A stretch of 64,000 nucleotides of DNA, taken from Breviolum minutum Mf 1.05b.01. Lineage: Eukaryota; Sar; Dinophyceae; Suessiales; Symbiodiniaceae. This document shows positions 34,077-42,998 of the stretch, piece by piece. Positions within the stretch are counted from its first letter, which is position 1, and every line of letters begins with the position of its first letter. The notes beneath the pieces are model-generated. The model did no database searches, had not been told where the DNA came from, and saw only the letters and a list, made by a program, of their open reading frames with translations. The position numbers and the translations under genes are program-made. The DNA is taken from NCBI GenBank assembly GCA_000507305.1, contig DF240093.1, positions 1 through 64,000 on the forward strand. Direction: 5' to 3'.

Positions 34077-34213
34077 AATTTCAAGTAAACTTTAGATGTG
34101 ACATTGTTCCCATAAAATGTAACCGTTCAATATGTTCAATCAAACTGAATCAATAAGTTTGGACATGAATTCATTGTGAATGACGAATGCGCATTAATCA
34201 ACTAATGGTTCAT

Positions 34214-34303
34214 TGTTGGTTTGGTGGTGGTTTGGATTCCTAGGATCCCCTCATGAAAGGGATTGTTACTTAGGGGCATCCCTAGAATTCCAAACCACCA
34301 ACT
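34214..34303. mobile_element. TIR element, family F (TTGGTGGTTT)
   Basis: GGTGGTGGTTTGGATTCCTA faces TAGAATTCCAAACCACCAAC over about 90 bp. Related inverted pairs are at 31470-31556 and 49271-49476; a single end is at 50350. Confidence 0.65.
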
Positions 34304-34375
34304 AGCCGTTAGCTGCTAGCTGAATTAAACCCCCCCCAAAAAATACCCCAGGTTTCATCCAAGCATCGCAGGGAC

Positions 34376-34429
34376 CTTGTAAGACAAATCCCCAGCCTCT
34401 TGCAGCAACAATTCATTTTCTCGTAAATC
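34376..34429 (-). CDS. Coiled-coil exon
   Basis: An 18-codon, phase-0 minus-strand exon, acceptor GCACACCAG and donor GTCCCTG: DLRENELLLQEAGDLSYK. Short, but both boundaries are clean and the sequence is coil-like. Confidence 0.6.
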
Positions 34430-34788
34430 CTGGTGTGCAAAAAGATTCCGGGTTGAAAGTGCGAGAAACAAATCAATTATATACAAATGATGCAACTGGG
34501 ATCTTGATGACTTTAAGGCCCATGTGACACCTTTTTTTGTCGGTGTTTGACTTATTCAATCCGCTTTCACTCTCACTCACTGATCCTCAGAAAGCTGTTT
34601 TTCGACTGCATTGAATACATTCAACATGCCCAAAATGACCAGGTTTTGGGGGGGATCCATCATTCCATGAAAACGAGCAAATGCATCTACAGTATCAACG
34701 TAAATTTATGTATGTATATATATATATATATAGACTACGTATATATAATCAAATGCATATAGAAATACATTATTAGTCAGTAGTATAC

Positions 34789-34856
34789 AGTATATCCTTG
34801 TAGACTTGTTTGCCACATCCTTGAGCTTTTGGAAATCACAGCAATAACAGTTTCGC
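34789..34856 (-). CDS. Exon of unrecognised protein
   Basis: A minus-strand exon with acceptor GATGATCAG and donor GTATAC, encoding ETVIAVISKSSRMWQTSLQG. A second frame just upstream (QKKNVSSFLDDQAKL) overlaps the (CAG)n tract at 34890-34910, so the local structure is uncertain. Confidence 0.45.
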
Positions 34857-35071
34857 CTGATCATCCAAGAAGCTTGAAACGTTCTTTTTCTGCTGCTGCT
34901 GCTGCTACTACTAGTAACAATAACAATCGCATTCATCATCATAATCAACCATTAACCATCGAATCAACATCATTACAACACAAGAATCATAAGTTTGCTT
35001 GGTTTCCAACTCCTATCTTTCCCGCCATTCTTGGGAGGATGGGAAATCATCGTCCCAACTGTGCATTCAAC

Positions 35072-35134
35072 CAAGGTCAATGCTGCGGAGAGTGCAGCCT
35101 CCTCATCGAGCTTTGCTTGAAGTTCTTCCTGTTC
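35072..35134 (-). CDS. Coiled-coil exon
   Basis: A 21-codon, phase-0 minus-strand exon with acceptor ACGACAG and donor GTTGAATG: EQEELQAKLDEEAALSAALT plus L. Coding is also open beyond the donor (VECTVGTMISHPPKNGGK). Confidence 0.6.
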
Positions 35135-35353
35135 CTGTCGTTCCATTGGTCAATTACCCATGAGTAAAGGAGCACACATCGTTGTGAAATGCAATACAAA
35201 AGGAGTCAAATAAGCAAACTAATACATATAGACAGAAACATATATATGTTACACATCTTTAATTTCTTCAATTTCTTCGTCACATGACTAAACATGAGAG
35301 CAACAAAAAAGGTCCACCTGCGGCAAGATCGAAGGATGTGCCAAACATGGCAT

Positions 35354-35451
35354 TCAGTCCTTTTTTCTTTTTTCCTCATCTTGCTTCTGCATTTGCTTTC
35401 TCAGCTGATTGCAACTATCCTGCGCTTGCGACAAACTTGACTTTTGAATGG
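35354..35451 (-). CDS. Coiled-coil exon, probably C-terminal
   Basis: A minus-strand exon with acceptor GTCACTAG. It encodes IQKSSLSQAQDSCNQLRKQM then QKQDEEKRKKD and TGA at 35354-35356. The Gln/Lys-rich helix suggests a coiled-coil tail. No donor is visible before the stop, so it may end a gene. Confidence 0.55.
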
Positions 35452-35509
35452 CTAGTGACAAGCACAACCAGCAGGACAACTAGCAAATTGGCATAGAACA
35501 TCAAAATAA

Positions 35510-35569
35510 CGATGATCAACTCACACAACTTGCTTTCCACGATGATCAACTCACACAACTTGCTTTCCA
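35510..35569. repeat. 30-bp tandem duplication
   Basis: The unit beginning ACGATGATCAACTCACACAA is repeated twice without change. It lies in non-coding sequence between two minus-strand exons; a recent slippage or replication event. Confidence 0.85.
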
Positions 35570-35693
35570 TCAACAAAAGAGTTCAGCTTCAATAACACAA
35601 AAATAAACGCATCTGATCAAAAAAAACATCCGGACAAAACAAAATGGACAGGGAACAAATTTCTTGCCCCCAATGGCAACATGCCGAGTTCAC

Positions 35694-35786
35694 CTTCATA
35701 TTGGACATGTTGAGGAAGGAGAGGTCTATCGCAGGTTCATACCTGCACACATTTGGACGGGAGACAACCTTTGGTGAGGTAAACAC
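35694..35786 (-). CDS. Exon of unrecognised protein
   Basis: A 31-codon, phase-0 minus-strand exon, acceptor TGTAGCAG and donor GTGAAC. It encodes VFTSPKVVSRPNVCRYEPAI then DLSFLNMSNMK. Confidence 0.55.
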
Positions 35787-36149
35787 CTGCTACAACCACA
35801 ACCCGTGACGGAAAAAAACTTGTGTGCCTGCCCTGACCATTGAGAACATGATGTTCCTTGATGTTAGCCTCCAACTTCCTGAGAGACTTTCAGATGGATG
35901 ATGTCTCGAAATTTGTGCAACAAAATGGGACTTTGATCTTGAAACATTCTAGATATTACACAGCTTTCCGGAGTCCTCCCAAAAACAGCTGAAATGACTT
36001 GGTATGTTCATGGTGAGTTGTGACTGCCTTAGTTGGGAGTGTTGATTGCCACGATGTACCATTCTCCCCTCCAATTGTGCTTCCTCTTGTGGCAAGTCCC
36101 ACAGTGAGTCAGCAGTCAGCCACGTGGGGTGTCTGGTCCATGTTCATGA

Positions 36150-36611
36150 TTGTTCATGTGCTTGCATCCGACTGGTGTCATCTTGAATCATCCCATTCTG
36201 ACTGTAACAACACTGGGGGTCCTTAAGCAACATATAAACGAAGGTTGTGAATACAGCAGAAAAAATGATGTCCTTCCTATCCCTGACATTTCGATCAGTT
36301 CCTCTTGGGCAGAAGTGACTGAGGAATTGGAATTCCAAATGCAAAGACAATTTGGATCCAGTTCTACCAACAAGGCATTTCAAAACCAAAAACCATGGAG
36401 AAATACTGGTTTGATGCTATATATCTGTTGTGATTTATTGGGATGGACTATGATTTATTGTGGTCATCTAGTATGTTGCATGACAGTTAATTTATTCATA
36501 TTCGTTTCCCTTTCATCCGTTGTCCAATTGCTTCCCAAAAGCAGAAGACTTCGCAACTTCGCTGCCGGTGTCTTTTGGTCTGCAACTGGTACAAGTTCCC
36601 AGCGTTCCTAG
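36150..36611 (+). CDS. Plus-strand ORF next to the LRR gene, uncertain
   Basis: A 153-codon frame with coding-like codons in its first half (VLKQHINEGCEYSRKNDVLP, SWAEVTEELEFQMQRQFGSS). It is convergent with the LRR gene and ends 15 bp before that gene's stop. The minus strand is open in parts too (81 codons). It may be antisense shadow, or part of an older insertion that brought the intronless gene. Confidence 0.3.
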   Translation: MFMCLHPTGVILNHPILTVTTLGVLKQHINEGCEYSRKNDVLPIPDISISSSWAEVTEELEFQMQRQFGSSSTNKAFQNQKPWRNTGLMLYICCDLLGWTMIYCGHLVCCMTVNLFIFVSLSSVVQLLPKSRRLRNFAAGVFWSATGTSSQRS

Positions 36612-36625
36612 CAGCTTAGTCAAAG

Positions 36626-37771
36626 TCAAGCTCCAAAGTCGGGGCAGGGACACTGATAAAAGGCACCAGCCCCAATGTCCTTCACAGACTCGCCCATGGT
36701 GATGCTTTCCAGAGAAGTGCACCCTGCGAAAGCAGCCTCCCCAATGTGTGTCACAGACTCACTCAAAGTGATGCTAGGCAGAGAGGTACAGCACTTAAAA
36801 GCACGGTCACCAATGTGCGTCACAGACTCACCCAAAGTGATGCTTGCCAAAGAAGCGCAGTTTTGAAAAGCAGAGCCCCCAATGCACGTCACAGACTTAC
36901 CCAAAGTGATGGTCGCCAAAGAGGTGCACTCTGCAAAAACACCGTTCCCAATGTGCGTCACAGACTCACCCAATCTGATGCTCGCCAAAGAGGTGCAGCA
37001 TGCAAAGGCACGGTTCCCAATGTGCGCTACAGATTCACCCAAAGTGATGCCAGGAAGAGAGTGGCAGTTTTCAAAGGCACGGTCCCCAATACGCGTCACA
37101 GACTTACCCAAAGTGACGCTTGCCAGAGAAACGCAGTCTGAAAAAACACCAGCCCCAATGTGTACCACAGAATCTCCCAAAGTGATCCTTTTCAGAGAGG
37201 TGCACATTGAAAAGGCAGAGTCCCCAATGTGCGTCACGGACTTACCCAAAGTGATGGTCGCCAAAGAGGTGCACTCTGCAAAAACACCGTTCCCAATGTG
37301 CGTCACAGACTCACCCAATCTGATGCTCGCCAAAGAGGTGCAGCGTGCAAAGGCACGGTTCCCAATGTGCGTCGCCGACTCGGTGATGGTGACTGAAACC
37401 AGGTTCAGCAATTTGTTGAAGGCAGAGTCGGAAATGCTTGTGCAATCCGGGGTGATGTTCAAATGACAGTATGCTAGTGTACGGACATCTTTTTTCGTTT
37501 CAGCTTCCACTTCGTTCCTTTTGAAAATAACTCTTGCTACCCCGTCAGCTTCGAACAATCCCGCTGCGCCCAATGTCTTAGCATCATCCGTCATGATTGA
37601 ACTGTCGTGAAGCAACTCCACTCCCAGGATTTTGCGCTCAATTGGATCTTCGATTTTAATCTTGTGCTTCTCAAGCAGCATGGCCTTTAACTCCCCAAGG
37701 GTAGTTTCCATGAAAACCTCAAGGGTGATGACATCACCTTGCAATGTAGTCAATTTGAGTTCACGGGACAT
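36626..37771 (-). CDS. Intronless ubiquitin-like plus BspA-type LRR protein
   Basis: A single open frame of 381 codons from ATG at 37769-37771 to TGA at 36626-36628. Residues 1-80 (SRELKLTTLQGDVITLEVF, LGELKAMLLEKHKIKIEDP) have the beta-grasp pattern of ubiquitin-like domains. Residues 100-375 form about a dozen 23-residue LRR_5 repeats of the type SVTHIGDRAFxxCTSLxxIT. The repeats share identical DNA blocks, as after recent unequal crossing-over. The ORF extends 81 codons upstream of the chosen ATG, but that part lacks domain character. It is the only long intronless gene in the window, so a retrocopy origin is plausible. The family is common in dinoflagellates; its role is not established. 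LRR_5 domains usually bind proteins or surfaces. Confidence 0.9.
   Translation of the reverse strand: MSRELKLTTLQGDVITLEVFMETTLGELKAMLLEKHKIKIEDPIERKILGVELLHDSSIMTDDAKTLGAAGLFEADGVARVIFKRNEVEAETKKDVRTLAYCHLNITPDCTSISDSAFNKLLNLVSVTITESATHIGNRAFARCTSLASIRLGESVTHIGNGVFAECTSLATITLGKSVTHIGDSAFSMCTSLKRITLGDSVVHIGAGVFSDCVSLASVTLGKSVTRIGDRAFENCHSLPGITLGESVAHIGNRAFACCTSLASIRLGESVTHIGNGVFAECTSLATITLGKSVTCIGGSAFQNCASLASITLGESVTHIGDRAFKCCTSLPSITLSESVTHIGEAAFAGCTSLESITMGESVKDIGAGAFYQCPCPDFGA
36662..37385 (-). repeat. 69-bp internal tandem repeats of the LRR gene
   Basis: The LRR-coding part is built of 69-bp units sharing blocks such as CCCAATGTGCGTCACAGACT. Some neighbouring-but-one units (for example near 36895-37010 and 37235-37350) are nearly identical over more than 100 bases, indicating multi-unit duplication. 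Confidence 0.85.
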
Positions 37772-38415
37772 GGCTGAGCACACCAAACACTGCAAATTTC
37801 GTATGCAAATTCGGTTCGAACCGAACAAACATGCAAAACATCGAGAATAGCTGAGAATTTCCTGTCCATTTTCCATCTGATGAACCTTAAATTGGGCTTT
37901 GTGAGTTTGGATTTGTTGGCGCCATTGTGAATGTTGTTTTCTTGGAAATCCACAAATTTCAAGTCTGGATATGTCATGAAGTGATCTGTAGAGAAACATG
38001 TTTTTTTTTCTCAATGGGTTTTGTTGATGTTTGTTGGTTTACTGATCTTGAGCTAGCAACACCGGACCGTGGCACTCAGCATTGGAAAAAAGCAAACACT
38101 TCCAGGTTTTGGGCAAGGCGGGCAAGTGTGGATCCAACATCCCCAGACCACCGGCAGCAACAATTGTTACTTCCTGGGATCAGGACGAGTTACATTTTTT
38201 TCTCCGAAAAAAGCTCAACATCTGGGACAAATTGAAGATATTACAGTATGATATTCTACCCCCAGATCTCTAGCAGCTTTTTCCATTCCATTTTGGATAA
38301 AGGTCCCTGGCGGGGTACGTCACCCACCCCAAAAAAAATTGCCAAGTTGCACTAAGGAGTCCACCACCTCCTGTTAACATGTCAAGTGATCAAAAACGAC
38401 AAAAGTGGATATCTA

Positions 38416-38508
38416 CCCTCCTGGGAAGTAACATATGTCCCATAAAAAGCTATATTGAAGATGATTGTCATTTTCCAAAGGTGGGACATGTTAGTTTGTT
38501 CCTTGGAG
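38416..38508. mobile_element. TIR element, family C-like
   Basis: CTGGGAAGTAACATATGTCCC faces GGGACATGTTAGTTTGTTCC, about 90 bp in all. No confident exon next to it. Confidence 0.5.
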
Positions 38509-38666
38509 TTTCGTTATATCCTGAGTTGATGGATCAAATGGAGAAAGCACACTGAACAACGAACACCAATGGCATTGGTTTGATAGTTGATGGTCTTGGC
38601 TGATAGATGAAATCTGTCAAATCATTCGGTGATGTCTACCACAAGCATCCGTGAATTGGGTGACGA

Positions 38667-38712
38667 GAGAGAGAGAGAGAGAGAAAGAGAGAGAAACAAA
38701 AACAAAAACAAA
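38667..38712. repeat. (GA)n and (AAAAC)n microsatellites
   Basis: About 14 GA units with one interruption, followed by AAACAAAAACAAAAAC. Confidence 0.85.
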
Positions 38713-38923
38713 AAGTCTATATAGATGCGTGGAAGACCAATTCCAACTTAAGTCTGCAACTTAGCCACTTAAGGTTGCAAATTTGATCAATCTGGGAAAA
38801 AATCTGGAACATATTTTGACCTTGCAACTGGAGATTATAAAAATGATGTGTTCACACTGGAACTCCACTTAAACTAGGAAAATAAGCTAGATGTTTTTTT
38901 CTGGTGTCAAATGCGGCCCGCAC

Positions 38924-39001
38924 CTTGCCAATGAGACCCAATTGCTTCCCTTCATCCAGCAGCTTTTCACCAATCAGCAAATCGGTCTTCAACACTAGAT
39001 C
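38924..39001 (-). CDS. Exon of unrecognised protein
   Basis: A 26-codon, phase-0 minus-strand exon with acceptor AATTCCAAG and donor GTGCGG: DLVLKTDLLIGEKLLDEGKQ then LGLIGK. Alternating hydrophobic and charged residues. Confidence 0.65.
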
Positions 39002-39401
39002 CTTGGAATTTATATCAGAATGTTGATTTTTTTCAGTTTCTTTGGTGACTTGGTTGGTCATATTTTTTTCCAAGATTCACAGGCACAAATCTCACAAGCA
39101 GGGTGTATTGCTTCTTGTGATGTTTCCCTTTCCAAGCAGGGTGAAAAGGGAATATGGCTCGATGTGACTGGAAGCTCATGGGTCAATTCTTGCAATAACA
39201 TGTGACATTTCAACAAAAAACAACTGCAGTAACCCTCACCAGAACAAAAACAACACACAAAGTTACATGTAGCAACATGCAGTACGACCATTTTTCAAAA
39301 TGTTTTTTTTTCTCAAATCTTACTGTGCACTGCAAACTTTCAAGAGTTCAAGCTCACTTAACGGGGTGAGCTCATGCCGTGGGTCCCCTCTGATTTTCAC
39401 T

Positions 39402-39443
39402 TCAAGCGTCGTCATCCAAATTGTCAATGATCAGTTTGAGTTC
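39402..39443 (-). CDS. C-terminal exon with acidic tail
   Basis: A minus-strand exon after acceptor CCGCTCAG: ELKLIIDNLDDDA then TGA at 39402-39404. The preceding intron carries a (GAT)n array 20 bp upstream. The acceptor may lie further 5', since the frame stays open (SFVSIAAQ). Confidence 0.55.
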   Translation of the reverse strand, partial: ELKLIIDNLDDDA

Positions 39444-39462
39444 CTGAGCGGCAATGGAAACA

Positions 39463-39463
39463 A

Positions 39464-39517
<54 letters not shown>

Positions 39518-39520
39518 CTG
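39463..39520. repeat. (GAT)n array
   Basis: About 18 GAT units, immediately upstream (minus sense) of the C-terminal exon at 39402-39443. Reading it as poly-Ser or poly-Asp is an artefact unless the exon extends into it. Confidence 0.9.
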
Positions 39521-39949
39521 TGTATGATGATGAGGTTTTCTTTTCAAGCCAATGTCTATGATATGCTATGATGGTTATGACGGCCACGCCGGCTGGTTCT
39601 GATGCTTAGGATTTTTCTGCTGGTTATCATGGCATGCTGTTGGCTATGACGATGATGACCCATTATAATCATCTCCAAGTGACAGAAACTTTGCGGATCT
39701 TCACACAAACCACTCCCAGGTTAGAGGTATCAAACATGGCACGGCTGCAATGCCAACTCAAAAAAACGTTGCTGGCTGTGTTTGAAATGGTTAGAGACAG
39801 CACCCATGGCTGAGGGAATTCTGAACTCACTTGACATACTATTTTAAGCTGCAGCTATGTGCTGGGAATTCCGATTGGACAGCGCATTGAAACTGTTGGA
39901 ATTTATTCACCCCAAATCTGAAGGTTCGCACTCATAACAGAAACATGTT

Positions 39950-40095
39950 TCTTCGCATGCAACTATTACTATATCTGCGCCCGCTTCTAGATCTACTTTT
40001 ACTTCTAGTCCACTTCTACTTACTTCTGCTACTCCTGCTACTATTCCTACCGCTACTCCTACTTGTGCTCCTACTTCTGATGAAAGCACATGCCT
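39950..40095. repeat. Degenerate (AGT/AGTAGG)n tract with RS-like reading
   Basis: On the minus strand a degenerate AGT/AGA/AGG tract reads RSRSTSRSSGRNSSRSSR up to a perfect donor GTAAGT. It could be an RS-domain exon of an SR protein or only a decayed triplet array. No RRM is visible nearby. Confidence 0.4.
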
Positions 40096-40574
40096 ATATA
40101 CTGATAAAAAGCAGAAAACTACAACAAATGAAAACAAACAACTACTAGTGTTGGAGACACAGAACAAATGAATAGCAATGGTAACAAACAAAGTCAAAGC
40201 CCCCTGAAAAAAAAACATGCTGATTTGTAAAACAAACAATCGTTTCCCTTTCTGATGCTGCAATGTTAGCCATCCTAGCCTTCAGACTGAGATGCCCAAG
40301 GCTACGGCCAAGCCATGTTTTTGTTGGGTTTCAATTGAAGCACCCGGTGATTGGAAGCCGAAGATTTCTGAAGGTAAAATTGCAGCAACCGGGGACCCCG
40401 GGTTGAACATATGTGTTGTTTGGAACCTGCCTCCCAGTGATGGATGATTGCAGATTGATAGGTGCATTTGATTTCTTGAGGCTTATACTACATAAAATTA
40501 TATATAAGATAGATCTAACTTTAACTATGTACAAACTTTAGACATGAGACAGTGACTAGACAGGAAGTCTTCAA

Positions 40575-40679
40575 ATACACCCGAAAACTAACATGACAAT
40601 GGGAAATCACCATTTTCAGTAGGAGATTTATCTTCAAATGGTTGGCTTTCCAGTGTCATGTTAGTTTTCCGCGGTGTAA
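40575..40679. mobile_element. TIR element, family C (copy in the 40-42 kb cluster)
   Basis: Inverted ends TACACCCGAAAACTAACATG and CATGTTAGTTTTCCGCGG. It lies directly beyond the stop codon of the exon pair at 40684-41068. Confidence 0.8.
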
Positions 40680-40683
40680 ATGT

Positions 40684-41068
40684 TTAGATTCGTTTAGATT
40701 CACCAATTTTTGATTGAAGCTTGAAAGTTATAAGGCACCATTTCAAGTGTCCAATGACCGAAAAATCGCATGAGACATCGAACAACAAGAAATTAAAAGT
40801 GATGTTCCATACGCAAACTATCATTGGATACAATCCTTGAAACCAACATAACCTTTCGAAAAAGTCCATCACAAAAGGAATTTCATCTTCCAACCGTGGA
40901 TTTTCAGGGGCTATGTTGGTTTCAAAGAGGGTACCTGCATTTGTTTGGCCACCCTGGATCACGTCATCAGTTGAATGCATCAACACACTCACTTGGAAAG
41001 GGCTAGTTTGGTCAAGCTTCGGTGTCAATGATATCCTTTTGAAGGGAACATCCCAAAACAATTGTAAG
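40684..41068 (-). CDS. Two exons joined across a family C introner (gene 3' end)
   Basis: Exon 40935-41068 (acceptor TTCTCCAG; LQLFWDVPFKRISLTPKLDQ, HSTDDVIQGGQTNA) and terminal exon 40684-40835 (LYPMIVCVWNITFNFLLFDV, ending KIGESKRI, TAA) flank the element 40836-40934. Splicing GTACCC...TTTCAAG joins GCA G to GA TTG in phase 1. If retained, the 99-bp element has no stop and stays in frame. Family not recognised. Confidence 0.7.
40836..40934. mobile_element. Introner-like TIR element, family C, 99 bp
   Basis: On minus it starts GTACCCTCTTTGAAACCAAC and ends GTTATGTTGGTTTCAAG; the AACCAACATA ends are inverted repeats. Canonical GT-AG splicing keeps the frame open. The length is a multiple of three and it contains no in-frame stop. 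Confidence 0.8.
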
Positions 41069-41382
41069 CTGGAGAATGATACTTCACAGTATTCATGCCA
41101 AATTTATCTATGGGTAAATAGCCAAGCTTCGCCAACCTCGAAATTTGATGGAAAAAACAATTTAATTCTTTCTTTGCGGCTGTATCCAAAGTCTAATGTT
41201 TACCTCAAAGGACCTGTGGTTTGGGGTATTTACCAATTTTGGAAAACCCCCCAAGAATACACACACCGGAAGTTTTAGCGTCTGAAAAAATTGTGCTTGG
41301 AAACTTACACTTCCTTTTGGGAAGGTAACTTTTCAGGTGTTATGTTACGTTACTGGAGGGTAACCCTTAGAAAATATAAACT

Positions 41383-41489
41383 GTACACCCCGAAAACTCA
41401 GACGTCCCCTAAAAAGGGGCAATTTCAAAAAGGAAAGTAGTCTCCCAACCATCATTTCTAAGGTGCTATGTTAGTTTTTTAGGGAGTGC
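41383..41489. mobile_element. TIR element, family C
   Basis: Starts GTACACCCCGAAAACTCAG and ends GCTATGTTAGTTTTTTAGGG. A more diverged copy lies at about 41270-41362. Confidence 0.7.
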
Positions 41490-41568
41490 AACCCCACAAA
41501 AGAATCAACCATTTGCATACCATTTGTAAGTCCTTCAGGCTGATCAATGAATCAATTCCGCTGCACCT

Positions 41569-42000
41569 CTAAGATGGGCTTGGTGGCCTCACGAAAAGGC
41601 AGTTTCGGAGCATGTTGGGCAACATGTACCCCGGTACGCCCCCGAAAAATAACATAGAAACCCCAGAAACCGAGGGTTTTAGGAGATGATTTTTCCTTTT
41701 CAAATGGATGATGTTCAGGATCCATGTTGGTTCTCTGGGGTGTATATGTATTATAGAATATAAAAGTTGTGTGAGGCTGAGGGCGGTCCTAAGTGAAACA
41801 AAACACGTCACACACTCTGATTTGCAATTGGGGCGAATAAAACGCCCCTCAAACTCCAACATTCGTAATTTTTTGGTCCTATAACCATCCACCCTTGTTG
41901 TGCAGTGGTATTTTCGTGCATTTTCTGATTTTGGACTTCCCGGGGGCTTCCCCACCCAAAGGGAAGGAGACTGGGCTGGGACAAATCCCCAAGAGGCCAC
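41569..42000 (-). CDS. Long open frame running through a family C element
   Basis: After an acceptor TTTGTCCCAG near 41980 the minus strand is open for about 135 codons to a stop at 41569. The first part is clearly coding (KPPGSPKSENARKYHCTTRV, KKLRMLEFEGRFIRPNCKSE). The frame then passes without a stop through the element at 41634-41746. The element may be an exonised introner or an intron that happens to be open. No family. Confidence 0.5.
   Translation of the reverse strand: MASWGFVPAQSPSLWVGKPPGSPKSENARKYHCTTRVDGYRTKKLRMLEFEGRFIRPNCKSECVTCFVSLRTALSLTQLLYSIIHIHPREPTWILNIIHLKRKNHLLKPSVSGVSMLFFGGVPGYMLPNMLRNCLFVRPPSPS
41634..41746. mobile_element. TIR element, family C, inside an open frame
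   Basis: The ends GTACGCCCCCGAAAAATAAC and CATGTTGGTTCTCTGGGGTG are imperfect inverted repeats. No good GT/GC donor is present at the minus-strand start, so splicing at the family's usual site is unclear here. Confidence 0.65.
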
Positions 42001-42346
42001 ATGATGACATAATTCTGCAGGTGCATGACTTGCAAATTTCCCGCTTGGGATGAGACTTGCTACTGATATCTTGCAGTGGTTTCGTATTAAATGGATTTAC
42101 AGTAGACTACATGGATTCTATCTGGGCAAACTTTGTTCACCAAGCTGAAGCAAGATGATTTTAGTGTCACTCCCCTTCTAAGCCACCTTTTCTGGTGAGG
42201 TCACGTGATGTTGATGTAATTCAGGATGTCTCAAAACTATGAATTGGGACAGGTTCCAACACAACATCAACCAAACTTCCATAAGGCCTTTCAAGGCGTT
42301 CATATATATCCCAATTCCAATGGACACCCATACCACACCCCTCTAT

Positions 42347-42724
42347 TCATCCCTCCCTTCCAAGCACCAGTTCCATGTGTAGCTCTTTTGAGTAAAAAAA
42401 GACTTGGATTCTATCCACCTCAATTTCCAGAAGAGAAATCCCCAATCTATCTATTTTAGTAAATATCTCTCTTTCAGGGGGGATCTTGTAAATTAACCAT
42501 CTCAACATGCCCTCCCTAAAAGTAACATGGCAATGAAAACTTAATGGAAAATTCCCATGTTCAATAAGAAATACATCTTCAACTGTTGGATTTTCCATTT
42601 GCCAACTGAGTTTTGCGGGGGTAGTTTTTCGAAGCAAAGTTTTGCGTCCAAAAAAGTAATCCAAGTTCCAAGTCACTGGGATCTTCTTCTCTTCCGAAGT
42701 TTCCGTCTCACCAATGACCAACAC
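42347..42724 (-). CDS. Two exons with a GC-AG introner (gene 3' end)
   Basis: Exon 42636-42724 (acceptor GTGGTCAG; VLVIGETETSEEKKIPVTWN, LDYFFGRKT) ends in phase 2 before GCTTCG. Terminal exon 42347-42515 (acceptor CTTTTAG; EGMLRWLIYKIPPEREIFTK, DRIQVFFYSKELHMELVLGR, TGA) begins in phase 2. The GC-AG intron 42516-42635 contains a family C element. The whole span is also open without splicing (125 codons). Family unknown. Confidence 0.65.
   Translation of the reverse strand: MLVIGETETSEEKKIPVTWNLDYFFGRKTLLRKTTPAKLSWQMENPTVEDVFLIEHGNFPLSFHCHVTFREGMLRWLIYKIPPEREIFTKIDRLGISLLEIEVDRIQVFFYSKELHMELVLGREG
42509..42625. mobile_element. TIR element, family C, in a GC-AG intron
   Basis: CCCTCCCTAAAAGTAACATG and the diverged inverse CAACTGAGTTTTGCGGGGG bound about 117 bp. 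The minus-strand right end supplies the acceptor CTTTTAG. Confidence 0.6.
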
Positions 42725-42930
42725 CTGACCACATCACCAAGAATGTCAGTGTGGAAGATGATGTCCCAGGTGCAAATCGTGGGACCTAAATCCTCCCACA
42801 AGCGAATTTCGAAAATTCCGAAACCTTTAGAAATTCAACCTTTGCATCCAAACCTGAGGGCCAACATCAGATGGTTTTTTGGGTCACTTCTCCCCACTAC
42901 CCATGAGGCTGGTAATGGAACCATCACGAC

Positions 42931-42998
42931 CTGCATGGGCAAAGATCGGATTTCAAACTCTGCAAAGCGCATGGCATGTGCGTTGTGTAAGTATTTGC
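42931..42998 (-). CDS. Exon of unrecognised protein
   Basis: A minus-strand exon, acceptor CAGCCCAG and donor GTCGTG: KYLHNAHAMRFAEFEIRSLP then MQ. Open reading continues past the donor (MVPLPASWVVGRSDPKNH), so the donor may lie further on. Confidence 0.6.
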
